In this document: piece by piece, positions 9,968 to 22,003 of the stretch
How positions within the stretch are numbered: position 1 is the stretch's first letter
How the letters are laid out: each line of letters starts with the position of its first letter
NCBI GenBank assembly: GCA_032158125.1
Contig: JASKOT010000032.1
Location: 62,001 to 126,000, forward strand
Direction of reading: 5' to 3'
Length of the DNA stretch: 64,000 nucleotides
Origin: Papiliotrema nemorosa
Taxonomy: Eukaryota > Basidiomycota > Tremellomycetes > Tremellales > Rhynchogastremaceae
Position numbers and translations under genes: made by a program
Notes under the pieces: generated by a model
What the model saw: the letters and a program-made list of their open reading frames with translations, nothing else
Database searches by the model: none
Told to the model about the DNA's origin: nothing

Positions 9968-11098
9968 CTACTCGGCATCCTCCTTCTCCTCTCCGGATAG
10001 GTTGGTATAACTGATCGGGAACTCGTCGATCCACTGCTGTACCGTGTGTCGGGGTATCACGTCCTCATCGTGCTGATCGACGAGGTACTCCTCCATCGTG
10101 ATCCATCGCACAGTCGACCATCGCTGCTTCCTCTTGACATCTTGCTCCGATCTAGATAGACGCGAGTCATCGTACGCGGCCAGCTTTCAGAATTTGTCTT
10201 CGACGCGGCGATAAAGGTCAGAATTTCGCCAAGGTATTGTGCCGTCCCGTTTCTGAATCCCTTCTTTATGAGTCGGCTCTACTACACTCTCCACTTCCTC
10301 CATCTTGAATAGCCGCTCAGCACCGACAATGGTCATTGGCGAGATGCTCAGATAGCTGATGAGGGAATACATGACACCTGACACCTCTGAAGGAAACATC
10401 ATCGATCCGTAATGGGGTACGAGCACGATGATTGGACGGGTAGAGGCGAATTGTCCGCTCCTCAGATCCATATGCAAGTCCAGGCCATAGCGCACAGTGA
10501 AGAGGTCGACCAGGAGGTATGTATATGCAGGTACTGACGCACAACAGTCCAGCTGACGCGATATTCCATCGAGACTTGTAGAGGAGGACACGTTTGTCAC
10601 TAGAGCTTCAGGGCGCAAACCTCGACCGTGTACTAAGGAGCAGGGAATGTTGGATCGTCCCATAATGCCGAAAACGTTGCAATCGCGAGCCGCGTGTAAG
10701 GTTCGAACGTTGGGAAACGTGTATTCCAATTTGCCGGCATCAGACGCTGTCGATATTCCTCCAAGATAACGGTGACGATCAACCCTGAGCACTTTGATGA
10801 GCTTGAGTAAGTCCCTTTTCCGGCTGGCAGGAGGTTTCTTGTACCTTGACGACAAAGGCGCGACCCACTTGCCTATGGGCAGACCATCGAGTATCGTATG
10901 ACGGTTGTTAGGCCTGAGGGTAACATCACGGTAGAGAATCGGTGCTGTGATATCATATAGCCTGTGATTGAGAGGCATGAAGAGTCGCTGGATCGATTTG
11001 GGGGATGACTGGATGAGGTGTCGGAAGATATCGTCGGGAAGTCGAGGCGAGTTGAGCGGGTTGATCGACACGGTCTCGTTCCCGGTAGCAGACGGCAT
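9968..11098 (-). CDS. F-box-like protein 1, interrupted by an in-frame TGA
   Basis: Start at 11098 (MPSATGNE). Residues about 18-60 form an F-box-like helix set beginning SPRLPDDIFRHLIQ, which would link to Skp1 in an SCF ubiquitin ligase. The rest is a paralogue of the product at 11417-12541: VLVPHYGSM matches LILVPPSHK, and VGAERLF matches VGIEKFA. A TGA at 10187-10189 ends the frame at 303 residues. In the same frame, 72 more protein-like codons follow (containing RKQRWSTVRWITMEEYL) to a TAG at 9968-9970. Read through, the length is 376 positions against 374 in the paralogue, whose matching codon is TGT (Cys). So the TGA is probably a point nonsense mutation. The truncated 303-residue form may still be made. 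Confidence 0.65.
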
Positions 11099-11416
11099 GG
11101 TGAAGTGAGAGCAGCGAAGGGACCGGTGTAACGATTCCTCTTGGTCAATCTGACCTGTCGGGAGACACTCACAGATGGAGTGATGGTTGAAAAGGAAGAG
11201 GAAATGGGGGTCGGGGGTGATGAGGCGGTTGACGAGGATCGAGTGTGATGCTGATTGCGTAATGGGAACACACGCATCAACAACAATCTCCATTAGATTG
11301 TATAATAATGCTCTTCGAGTAAGGCAAGCTGGCTGTTATGGTTATTATATCTACGTCTCCTACAACTATAGTCTATACAAAGCCACTGTGATCTTGACTC
11401 AATGGTTTGAGCGCGA
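11099..11416. other. Intergenic region between two F-box-like genes
   Basis: Head-to-tail spacer that presumably holds the promoter of F-box-like gene 1. Open frames upstream of 11098 lack family similarity. Nothing else recognised. Confidence 0.5.
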
Positions 11417-12541
11417 CTACGCCTCGCCCGGTGAGTCAAAGTGGAAGAAGTTGCGAGTTTGATCATTGCTATCGCGAAGCGATCTGTGCGAGCTGGCATC
11501 TGCCTCGGAGCAGCTATTCAGGTAGGCTCCGAGGGAGATGAAGTTGATTAACTCGAAGGAACGCTCCAAATCCCCATCTTCGCATACAATCGGCCCAGAG
11601 CAGGGTTCGGCGCGAGCCGCTTGAGCCGCCTCACAAAATCGTCGCTTCAAATCTGCTCGAGCGTCCGAGTAAATCCAAGGATGGCGCTCAGTGATGTCTT
11701 CAGGAGGTGTATAGCCAGGCATCATAGACCCAAATTTGACGGGCTTGCGCTGCCAAGCTTCCGCGAATTTCTCGATGCCCACGACGTTGACAGTCCCTCT
11801 GCAGTATGGCAAAATGCCAGCTAGAATGTCGATGCCTAGCTCCATGTTCTCGGGTATGTTCCCTCGATGGTAGAAAGATTTGTGAGAGGGGGGCACGAGG
11901 ATCAGAGTGATCGATCTCTGACAACCGAGTCTACCTCGAGTTGCTGGTCGTAATGGTGCCATTCGACCTGGGATGATCAAAAGAGCGAGATGGACATTGG
12001 GGAGTTCTCCTATTGCCTCAAGATCGGAGAAGAGACAGTCAGGAGTCGAAGGGCCGAGTTCTACCTTGTCGAGGTGAGTTGGATAAATCTCCGCCGGATG
12101 CGACGTGTCGTGATATAACGTATGCCTTTTATCCCATGTATGTATACGCACAGTCTGTAAGTTTGGAAATATGCACTGGAAGCATACGGGCTGGTATTCG
12201 ATTCCAGATTCAGGCTTGCCGGAAGGCCAGGTGATGGTGAGGTCTCTGATGGAAGGTGATATGTCTATGTTGCTATTGAGAAGAGCCCATTTCGATGGGT
12301 GTGACGGGTAACCTCCTTCGTGTGTATCGACCTTCAAGAACGCCGTTCCGAGGCGGTAGGTAGCTCTTCGGAAGATGATTACCGCGACCATAGAGCGATA
12401 GTGTTTGTTGAGCTGCAGGCAGAGGCGCCGGGTTTGCCGAGGAGCGAGTTTAATCATGTGTTGAAATACATCGTCCGGTAGGCGAGGTGCCCTATCATGG
12501 TCGACATCTCGTCCGGCCTGAGTCGCATCGAGTGGCTGCAT
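11417..12541 (-). CDS. F-box-like protein 2
   Basis: Intronless, 374 residues. The start at 12541 (MQPLDATQ) is the first ATG; the frame extends 10 codons further but only to a GTG. The F-box-like region begins RAPRLPDDVFQHMIKLAP and continues into LCLQLNKHYRSMVAVIIFRR at residues about 18-60. The remainder is a divergent leucine-poor fold with IRDLTITWPSGKPESG and NLQTVRIHTW, as in fungal F-box proteins that end in degenerate LRR-like repeats. It is a clear paralogue of the gene at 9968-11098 and more distantly related to that at 14152-15516. The likely role is substrate recognition in an SCF ligase; the substrate is unknown. The C-terminus around the Cys codon is the reference for the nonsense codon in copy 1. 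Confidence 0.75.
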   Translation of the reverse strand: MQPLDATQAGRDVDHDRAPRLPDDVFQHMIKLAPRQTRRLCLQLNKHYRSMVAVIIFRRATYRLGTAFLKVDTHEGGYPSHPSKWALLNSNIDISPSIRDLTITWPSGKPESGIEYQPVCFQCIFPNLQTVRIHTWDKRHTLYHDTSHPAEIYPTHLDKVELGPSTPDCLFSDLEAIGELPNVHLALLIIPGRMAPLRPATRGRLGCQRSITLILVPPSHKSFYHRGNIPENMELGIDILAGILPYCRGTVNVVGIEKFAEAWQRKPVKFGSMMPGYTPPEDITERHPWIYSDARADLKRRFCEAAQAARAEPCSGPIVCEDGDLERSFELINFISLGAYLNSCSEADASSHRSLRDSNDQTRNFFHFDSPGEA

Positions 12542-13042
12542 CTTGCTCGTCGCTACGCAATTTCGGTGCACGAGTCGAATGATGAGAGTAGAACAACATC
12601 ACCTCTACCATTGACAAAAGGGCTTAACCGTCGACAAGATGATGGATGGGGACGTTCGGGTACCCGTTTGTAACCTGCCCGAATCCGGGATACCCGCATG
12701 CCCGAATTCTTCTTCTTTACGTAACGTGCTTTGTATCGCTCCAACCTGAAACGCGGGTGGCAAATACAATCGAGCGGGGTTGCTTTGCCACTCGTATCAC
12801 CGAAAGCAGCTGTCCCCTAACTCCGATAAGAGTGTCTGGTCGGCATTTCGGCGTTATTCCCCCTTGACATCCCTCGCCACCCAACCTCTATACCTCCCCA
12901 TTTGATCCCGCTCCTCTGCCCCCCCCCCCCCTCCCTCCCCTCGCTGGCTGCAATAGCTTCGACAGTCGCTGCTCTTCACTCTTTTATCGTCTTTTTGGTT
13001 GTTCGACAAACGACTCGAAAGTCCACCCCCAACACACCCAAC
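12542..13042. other. Divergent promoter region of F-box-like gene 2 and RPS26
   Basis: Near 12655-12710 the words TTCGGGTACCCG, CCCGAATCCGGG and CCCGAATTC recur in close spacing, possibly overlapping palindromic sites. A C-run of about 10 at 12919 with CT-rich flanks lies 120 bp before the RPS26 start, as is common in ribosomal protein promoters of this group. Confidence 0.45.
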
Positions 13043-13763
13043 ATGACAAAGAAGAGAAGAGGAAACGGACGAAACAAGAAGGGACGAGGACACGTTAGAA
13101 ACGTTCGATGTTCTAACTGTTCCCGATGTGTTCCCAAGGTATGTCTAGATTCCCGTCCACAATGGAACCATGTCGAAAGATGGAGAGGGCGGACGGTTGG
13201 AGAGAGATTAAGGAGGCTTTAGAAATGCATAGACCCGGAACGAATTGAATGATATGAAAGAACATCCACTGACCCTCTCAGGACAAGGCCATCAAGCGAT
13301 ACTCGGTCAAGAACATGGTCGAGGCCGCTGCTGTCCGTGATTTGTCCGAGGCTTCCGTCTACCAGGAATACGCCCTCCCCAAGCTTTACATCCGAGTCGC
13401 CTACTGTATCTCATGTGCCATCCACGCCAAGAGTGAGTCACTTTTACCAGTCGTAAAATTGTGCTGACTTGCCAGTCGTCCGAGTCCGATCTGCCAAGCC
13501 TGGAGCCATCAACTCTCGAAAGAACCGATTGCCTCCTCCTCGAGCTGTCTTCAAGGACGGCAAGGTGCGTCACATCTACATCAATCTTGTCCATGGCTGA
13601 TCTGTCTTTTCTCTTTAAATCCACATTATCACCATTTTCCACTTTATCACTTTCGACTCTCCCTTCTTTTCACCACCGATCCCCATCCTTTGCCCTACAG
13701 AGGATCAACCCCGCCGTCGCTGCCGCCATGGCCGCCAAGACTGCTGATGGTCAAAAGGCCTAA
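13043..13763 (+). CDS. RPS26: 40S ribosomal protein eS26
   Basis: Cytosolic small-subunit protein at the mRNA exit channel. Four exons: 13043-13138, 13282-13432, 13476-13564, 13701-13763. It begins [17 protein letters not shown] and has the eS26 zinc-binding pattern: [11 protein letters not shown] in exon 1 and [10 protein letters not shown] at the end of exon 2. The tail is [16 protein letters not shown] followed by [13 protein letters not shown]. Introns 1 and 3 are unusually long for this window (about 140 nt). I looked for C/D or H/ACA snoRNA signatures in them and saw none that convinced. The gene sits between F-box-like genes on the opposite strand. Confidence 0.97.
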
Positions 13764-14151
13764 GCGCAATAAAACCAACAGTTTTCTGGTGGATATCCCT
13801 TTCGGTAGCCCCTAGTGTTTTTCTAGTGGGTTGTAGTGTGTAATTGCTTCTCGAAAGAAGAAGGGCAAGACATGCAGACGATTTGATGATTGATCTGCGG
13901 GTGTTGTGTGGCAGTCATGTGGGGACTGACCAAGCTCTCACCGCCATAGCCATTAGAGACAAACTCTCTCGCCTGGCGAACATAAATTTCCGACCGGAAC
14001 ACCTTTCCAACCACGATTGAACAACCTCATCCGGCGATAATACCATCCAGTGTCGTGTTCGATGAAATCTTGTGGAGCGATCGAGGATCAGTTCGGTTTT
14101 GTGTCGACTTTCACACCTTTACGAAATTCACCCACAAACGCTATTCATGAT
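13764..14151. other. Convergent 3' region
   Basis: Between the 3' ends of RPS26 and F-box-like gene 3. An AATAAAA-like signal (GCAATAAAAC) follows directly after the RPS26 stop. Nothing else seen. Confidence 0.45.
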
Positions 14152-15516
14152 TCAAGCACGAGCGGTAGATATTTCAACGCCCGAGCTAGCTACAGCATGT
14201 TCCCAGCAATTCGCCCAGGTTTCCAGCTTGTCCCTGTCCAGCTCATCGTCCTTCATCTCCTTGGCGATGTACTCTCTCGTACTCATAAACCTGCACCTGG
14301 ACAAGCCTTCTTCAAATTCCATTTCTCCCTCCAACCCGCTAATCCCCCATTGTTGTCTGGCGCTCTCCAGCACCACATCCTCAAACTGTTGTACCAGGTC
14401 CTCTGATCTGGTCGATGGTAAGTCTGCTTTTGGCCTCAAGTGCGCCGCGACCAATTCCAAGCCCACGAACAATACTTCGCTCCTACGACCACCACCATCG
14501 ACTCCACTTCTCGCCACTAGGCAACCCAGAAGGAGAGTGACGAGATGACCCACGAGCGCCGAATGTGGATCTGAGTCTGACATTCTCCTAGCTGTATCTC
14601 TCCATTCAACCTCATACTCTCTCAAAGCGAAAATAAAAGTCGACCGTTCAACTCCAAACGATACAGCATCAAGTCCCTGCATCTTGTCTTGTTGCAGGAA
14701 AAAGGGGGAAGTGACGAGGTAGATGGCTTTTTGGGTGGTAGTATGGCATGGGAGGACAAAGGGGTGAGTCCAGCGTGGTGAGCCGGAGAAAAGGTCAATC
14801 TTGTCAATGACGACGGTTCGTGGGCGGGCTCGAGTGAGGTAAGGACAGGATTTCTTGACGCAGGATCGTTCGCCTGAGATGTGTAATACTCGTAGATTGG
14901 GCATGTCGATCCCTGCTTCATAGGTCGTCGGAGGATGAGGCCGAGGTTGTGGTCGATATTGCGAAGAGCAAGTTTGGGTCAGAGTATGGCTCAGAGGCTG
15001 TTCGTGGTGGTGATACCCTATTCGGAGGTCTTTGGTGTATTTGAGCAGGGCTCTTTTGGTGTTACCATAACAAGGGAGAGAATCATGATGATCCTCGTTC
15101 GGGACGTAAGACAGCCGACGAGGAGGTCGGGGCACAGGTGTATTCAACCCATCGAGCGGGGTGGGACCGTACCGATCAGGCAGGTAAGAGATCGACGCGT
15201 AAAGAATAGGTCCAGCGATCGAGTAGACCTCTTTTGAGACGCGTAGCAGACGAGCGAGGCTAGCCGGAGGGAGATGAAGAAGGATCTGGCCAAAGATGTC
15301 TGGGTGGAGGAGACGAGAGGAGATCTCGGGATTGAGGGGGTCGTATATGGGTAGGGTCTCGGACAGTAGCTAAGAGTTCAGTCTGGCTCTCATTGGGGGG
15401 GTATAGACGCAAGAGTACGAGCAATGGCGGAAGGATGGGAGGGTTGGACGTACTGTCAAAGTCCCCTTGAACGACCCAAAGTGTGACGAGGCAGTCTGAG
15501 TAGCCGTACAACTCAT
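14152..15516 (-). CDS. F-box-like protein 3
   Basis: Two exons: 15516-15454, giving 21 codons, then 15369-14152. The intron has a CTGAAC branch point and ends TTAG. Total about 426 residues. The F-box-like segment is HPDIFGQILLHLPPASLARL followed by LRVSKEVYSIAGPILYASI (residues about 36-75), a better match to a classical F-box than the two upstream paralogues. The rest has scattered hydrophobic strands such as MPNLRVLHISGE and RTVVIDKIDLF, resembling degenerate leucine-rich repeats. The start is the ATG that gives a phase-matched splice. Presumed SCF substrate receptor of unknown target. Confidence 0.72.
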
Positions 15517-16072
15517 CTCGACAGGACGAGTGAATCAACAATGAGTCGTACAGTACACACATACGTATACATATACATGTTCCTCCCATCTCGTCGCGCT
15601 CTACATCGTCCGACAGTTTTCTCGTTTGTTCATGGAAACCAGTCTTTGCGGCCGGACCGATACTCCCCCCGCCAAGAATTCGAGGGTTGAAATTGTTATC
15701 AGATTAGATGGCACAAAGAGACGCGTCTAGAGTTTCGGCCGACCACCTTGGACACTGCGTCTGTCTTGCATGGTAAGAGTAAAAGCGAAACCTCCCGATC
15801 GGTCTGCCTGGTCCGATCTTGTACACGAGCATATTGATTGTCTGGATGGACAGACGTGACTAGTGGATCGGGCGTGGTGAGCAAGCGAGGTGGCATCGTG
15901 GGTTTCGATGAGGGTTGTGACTTTTAAATCGGCCAGACGATTCGCGGCCGAACAAGCAGTGTAGCTACATTTGCATAGAAATAGCATGGTCCATAAAAGA
16001 AAGGGAAAAATTAAGGCAATTGTATTTGTTTATTGCTGATGAGCTCTACATCCCCGCTGTCGCTTCGTCCGA
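15517..16072. other. Intergenic region
   Basis: Spacer upstream of F-box-like gene 3 and downstream of the alpha-glucosidase, both on the minus strand. Short frames here are unconvincing. No repeat or RNA recognised. Confidence 0.5.
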
Positions 16073-18323
<2,251 letters not shown>

Positions 18324-19132
18324 ATGTCCTCCCCCTCGTCTCTCTTCTCTCAGGGGTCGATGGGAGAGGTGGCACTCCAACTCTCCGACAATGAGCCTGG
18401 GGACTTGGATCAATTGCATGTTGGGACCGTCATGCCGACCGCGAGCATGATGGCATCAGCTACGAGGAAGGTTCCTCCGATACCCGGTTTACACGTCTTT
18501 TCGGGTTTACTAGAACCCGACGCAGCTCGTGCGTTCTATGGTTCGCCATTGGCAGGTGGAGCGCCGGTACCTGATCTATAGAGAATTTTTTGGATGAAAT
18601 CATCCAGGCCGATCATTTTGTAGGAGGAACAAGAGATCAAGTCATGTTCTTCGGCACACCGACTTCCTCTTTGACATCCAGCGCTACGAGTGGAATACGT
18701 ACGGGTATACCAGCTCACCTCTTGGATCTCTCCACGCATCTGTCGCAACTACTATCTGGGCTGTTACCGCCAGACACGTGGGATTTGGTATTCGAGCAAA
18801 ATCTAGCGAGACAGTGTATACTCAACCTGTACCCGCCTGGACAAGGCATTTCATCCCATATCGACCTTCCTCATCGATACGCGGACGGAATCGTCGGTGT
18901 GTCGATATTAGGTGGGACGGTGATGGATTTCACGCATCCCACGAACGGGAGCTATTCGCTGTATCTGCCTCCTAGGAGTGTGTACGTGTTGAGTGGAGAG
19001 GCGAGGTGGGAGTGGGCCCACGGGATCCAAGGTAGGGTCGAGGATGTGGTAGATGGGGAAACGATTGGGAGAGGGGTTAGAGTGAGTGCGACTTTTAGGT
19101 GGATGAAAGAGGGCGCAGATGTGTTGTCGTGA
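18324..19132 (+). CDS. AlkB-like Fe(II)/2-oxoglutarate dioxygenase
   Basis: Two exons, 18324-18540 and 18582-19132, giving 255 residues. The C-terminal half has the AlkB double-stranded beta-helix marks: HIDLPHRYADGIVGVSILGG with the HxD iron ligands, the distal His in WAHGIQ, and RVSATFRWM with the arginines that bind 2-oxoglutarate and define AlkB proteins. The first 75 residues are a variable leader. The ATG is the nearest in-frame start to the conserved part with a clean leader; the frame itself is open further upstream. It would hydroxylate or demethylate a nucleic acid base or a protein; which ALKBH subfamily it belongs to I cannot settle by eye. It is convergent with the helicase gene at 19420. 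Confidence 0.85.
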
Positions 19133-19419
19133 CACCTTGACGTATCTCACGACCCGAACGACTGTACGAATCTTCATGATACGCATGCAATCGTGACGAC
19201 GCTACCGATGTGCAGGGGATGAGCTACTATAGAGGCTCTGTCAGCTGATTCTTTGCAAAGATTAATTTTCCTGCAGATCCACGCATACCGATCTCGATCA
19301 AGGCTGTAGAATCCATCTTTGAGCCGGGTGAATGATGCATAAGGTCGTACAGGAATGCAGGGGTCGTGATCAGTGGTGAGTAGCTAGAGGTAACAACAAT
19401 ATAATCTCCGATTCTAAAT

Positions 19420-21681
19420 CTAATAGAAAGAGTCTCCTCGTCCTCCACTGTTGCCTCCACCTCGGTGTTCCCATCCACTTCTCTGTCCTCCTCCACGGCT
19501 ACCTCGATCACCGCCGAATCCTCCTCGACCTCCTCCCGATCCACCGAAGGATCCCCTGTTCCCTCCTCCACCACCATAGCTCGATGCACCTGACCGGAAT
19601 CCCCCTCCGCCACCTCCTCCACCTCCACTCCTGAACCCACCCCGTCGTTGTCCACCTCCGGCATTGTGCAAACCCAGCTTTGCCAAGAATCCAGGTGAAA
19701 GGTAAGGCGGTTGAGCCAAACCCACAGCTCCAGTAGACCATTCTTGCAATCCTTCGTAAATCTGGTTGGTGCTCGAATGGGTGATTCCGGTTTTACCGAA
19801 ATAGTAACCAATCATACTCGTGTACACCTCTTCGACCGCAGCCGGATCGAGCGACTCGAGCAAAGCGTCAATCTTCTCATCCATGGCGTTGATCTTCTCG
19901 ATATAGTCCTCTCGACCGGTAGATGTCGCCAGGTCGGTGAGTGTTGAAAGGTGATCAGAGCAAGTGACAGATTTGATAGGTACAGCGGAGAGTTCCTTGA
20001 CAAATCCCGCTTCCCACGGAAGAAGGACCAAATCTCCTCGACCGCCTTCTCGTCCTCCTCGACCGGTTCGACCTACTCGATGGATGTATTGATCGCCTGA
20101 TGATGGGACACCGATTTGGATGACTCGGGTGACATTGGGGTAATCGACACCTCGAGCAGACACATCGGAAGTGATCAATACCGAAGGGTTGGTATCTCTC
20201 CTGAATCGATCGGAAGCTCGAGATCGTTGGTTCTGGTCTAGTCGAGAGTGAATCTCATGCACTGATGTCCTGTTGGGCAACGAAGCCATCAACTCTCGGA
20301 CAATCGTGGCGTAGAGCATGGTCAGTTTGGTGGTAGGGAGGAAGAGGATAACTTTTGAGTTTGGGTTGACCAATTGGTCGTGAGCGATCAACCTGAGAAT
20401 ATGGGGAATTTGGTCCTTGGCCTGGGGGAGAGCAGTGTAGAATTGGGGAATGTGTAGATGCGTGTTGGTCTCGTTTTTCGGCACACAGTCGATGACTTGA
20501 TGGTTCGGTTTCAGACTCTTCCTGGCAATCTGGGCGATTTCCCTAGAGACCGTAGCGGAGAAGAGGAAAGTTTGTCGTTGTTTAGGCAAATGATCGATGA
20601 TAAAGTTGAGATCGTTGGAGAAACCCATCTCCAACAACGTATCCGCCTCGTCCAGGATCAACATGTCCGCTCGGCCCATTGCGTCCCGTACATCTGGTTC
20701 GTTAAGCAGATCCCGTAATCGACCAGGAGTAGCGACGACGATATCTTTTCGTCCTCTTCGCCAATCTCGAAGCTGCAAACTCCTAGACATTCCACCGACG
20801 AATAATCGAACTTCCATCTGTTTGTGCCATGTGCAGACTTTAAGAGCTTCATTGGCGATTTGTGTAGCGAGTTCACGGGTTGGGGAGATGATCAGTGTTC
20901 CGACGTGTGTTCGGGATAATTGTCGGAGTGTTTGGCCTTGTTGTGCGCGATCAGGCAGACGTCCATCCTCGTCAGGCATCATCTTGAGCTCGTTGAGTTT
21001 GTTGATTCGGGCCTCGATGGCAGGTACCAGGAATGCCTAGCATTTAGCGCTCATGCATCACAGTGGAATCTGGCCAAAAATGAGGTCACTCACAATAGTC
21101 TTCCCGGTACCAGTCTTGGCCTTGACCAACAAATCTTCCCTCCCCCTCTTCATACCCTCCGCATCCTCGATCGCCTCTGGATTATCGACCAACTCGCCAT
21201 CCTCCTCACTCTGCCTTGACACACTCGACAATTTCCCTCCGGAAAGGTAAGGCATCAACTTCAACACTCTCCTTTGCACCTCCGACATGGCGGACAGAGT
21301 GAACGGTTTGAATGTGAGCGCTTTGAGAGTGTCGTATGAGATGTATCCGCGCAGAGTGTCGAACGGTATCAAGGTTGATTTTTTGGGTTCAGACTCGGTC
21401 GATGTCTCTTGGGACAAGTCTTCCTCTTCCTCTTCCATTTCCCTCTCTCGGAGCCGAGGTGCCGGGGCATAGTGTCGTTTTGAGAGTGTCGATAAGAGTT
21501 CTGACAGAGTGTCAGCTTTGCGTGTGGATCGAACAGGGATGGACGCACGAGGACGAGAGAGAAGAGATACAGGTCGGGCAGTCGACGAAGTGACCAGAGA
21601 TCGAGCAATCACCGTTGTTCTCCTCGAAGCAATGCTACTCAGAGACGCTACCGTCCTCGACATGGAAGAACGGGGCAGCAT
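19420..21681 (-). CDS. MSS116: Mitochondrial DEAD-box RNA helicase, Mss116-like
   Basis: Two exons, 21681-21094 and 21036-19420, giving 734 residues. The first 50 residues are rich in Arg and Ser with almost no acidic residue, as expected of a mitochondrial presequence. Helicase motifs in order: AKTGTGKT (I, right at the splice), PTRELA (Ia), TPGR (Ib), LDEADTLLEMGF (II), FSATV (III), ARGVDYP (V) and HRVGRTGRGG (VI). The C-terminus is a Gly/Arg/Ser-rich RGG tail of about 80 residues, as in Mss116, for RNA tethering. Expected to act in group I/II intron splicing and RNA remodelling in mitochondria. It is the first of two neighbouring minus-strand mitochondrial genes; the Rsm22 fusion lies just upstream. 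Confidence 0.9.
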
Positions 21682-22003
21682 GATGGGCGATGAGGAATGG
21701 TATACAGTATCAAATCGATGGACCTAGGTTGAATATCAGAAATTCAGAAAAAGAGATCGCAAGAAATGCCGGCATCGCAGATTTGGCTGGGGTGGCAAAA
21801 TTCAAACCATCACAGGGTGGGTGGCGAATCATCCTTCACTGCATCCCCCTGGCTGGTATCATACGCTGAAGTGTGTGCTATGCATAGGCTACATGTTGTA
21901 TGTGATGAACGGAGCAGGCGTCCGATAGATCCAATGTGGTTGCAGTGTGGTTGCAATGTATAGTAATACAGTATGTCGGGCACCGATACCGGCCATCCCC
22001 AGC
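21682..22003. other. Intergenic region upstream of the helicase
   Basis: Short spacer between the PanB 3' end and the helicase start, both minus strand. It presumably contains the helicase promoter and the upstream terminator. A repeated word GTGGTTGCA occurs near 21940-21955. Nothing else. Confidence 0.45.

Noticed and set aside
9585..10010. Plus-strand frame of about 140 codons
   Set aside because: Its second part is antisense to the protein-like C-terminal extension of F-box-like gene 1, which is the better coding strand.
10187..10189. TGA read as selenocysteine
   Set aside because: Fungi of this group lack the selenocysteine machinery, and no SECIS-like element was looked for with success; the paralogue has an ordinary Cys codon there.
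12655..12710. CRISPR-like or telomere-like repeats from CCCGAAT words
   Set aside because: Only three irregularly spaced short words, not a repeat-spacer array and not a telomere unit.
13139..13700. snoRNA in RPS26 introns
   Set aside because: Introns are long enough, but I see no paired C and D boxes or H/ACA hinge.
19500..19640. GGT/TCC repeats as a mobile or satellite repeat
   Set aside because: They encode the RGG tail of the Mss116-like helicase.
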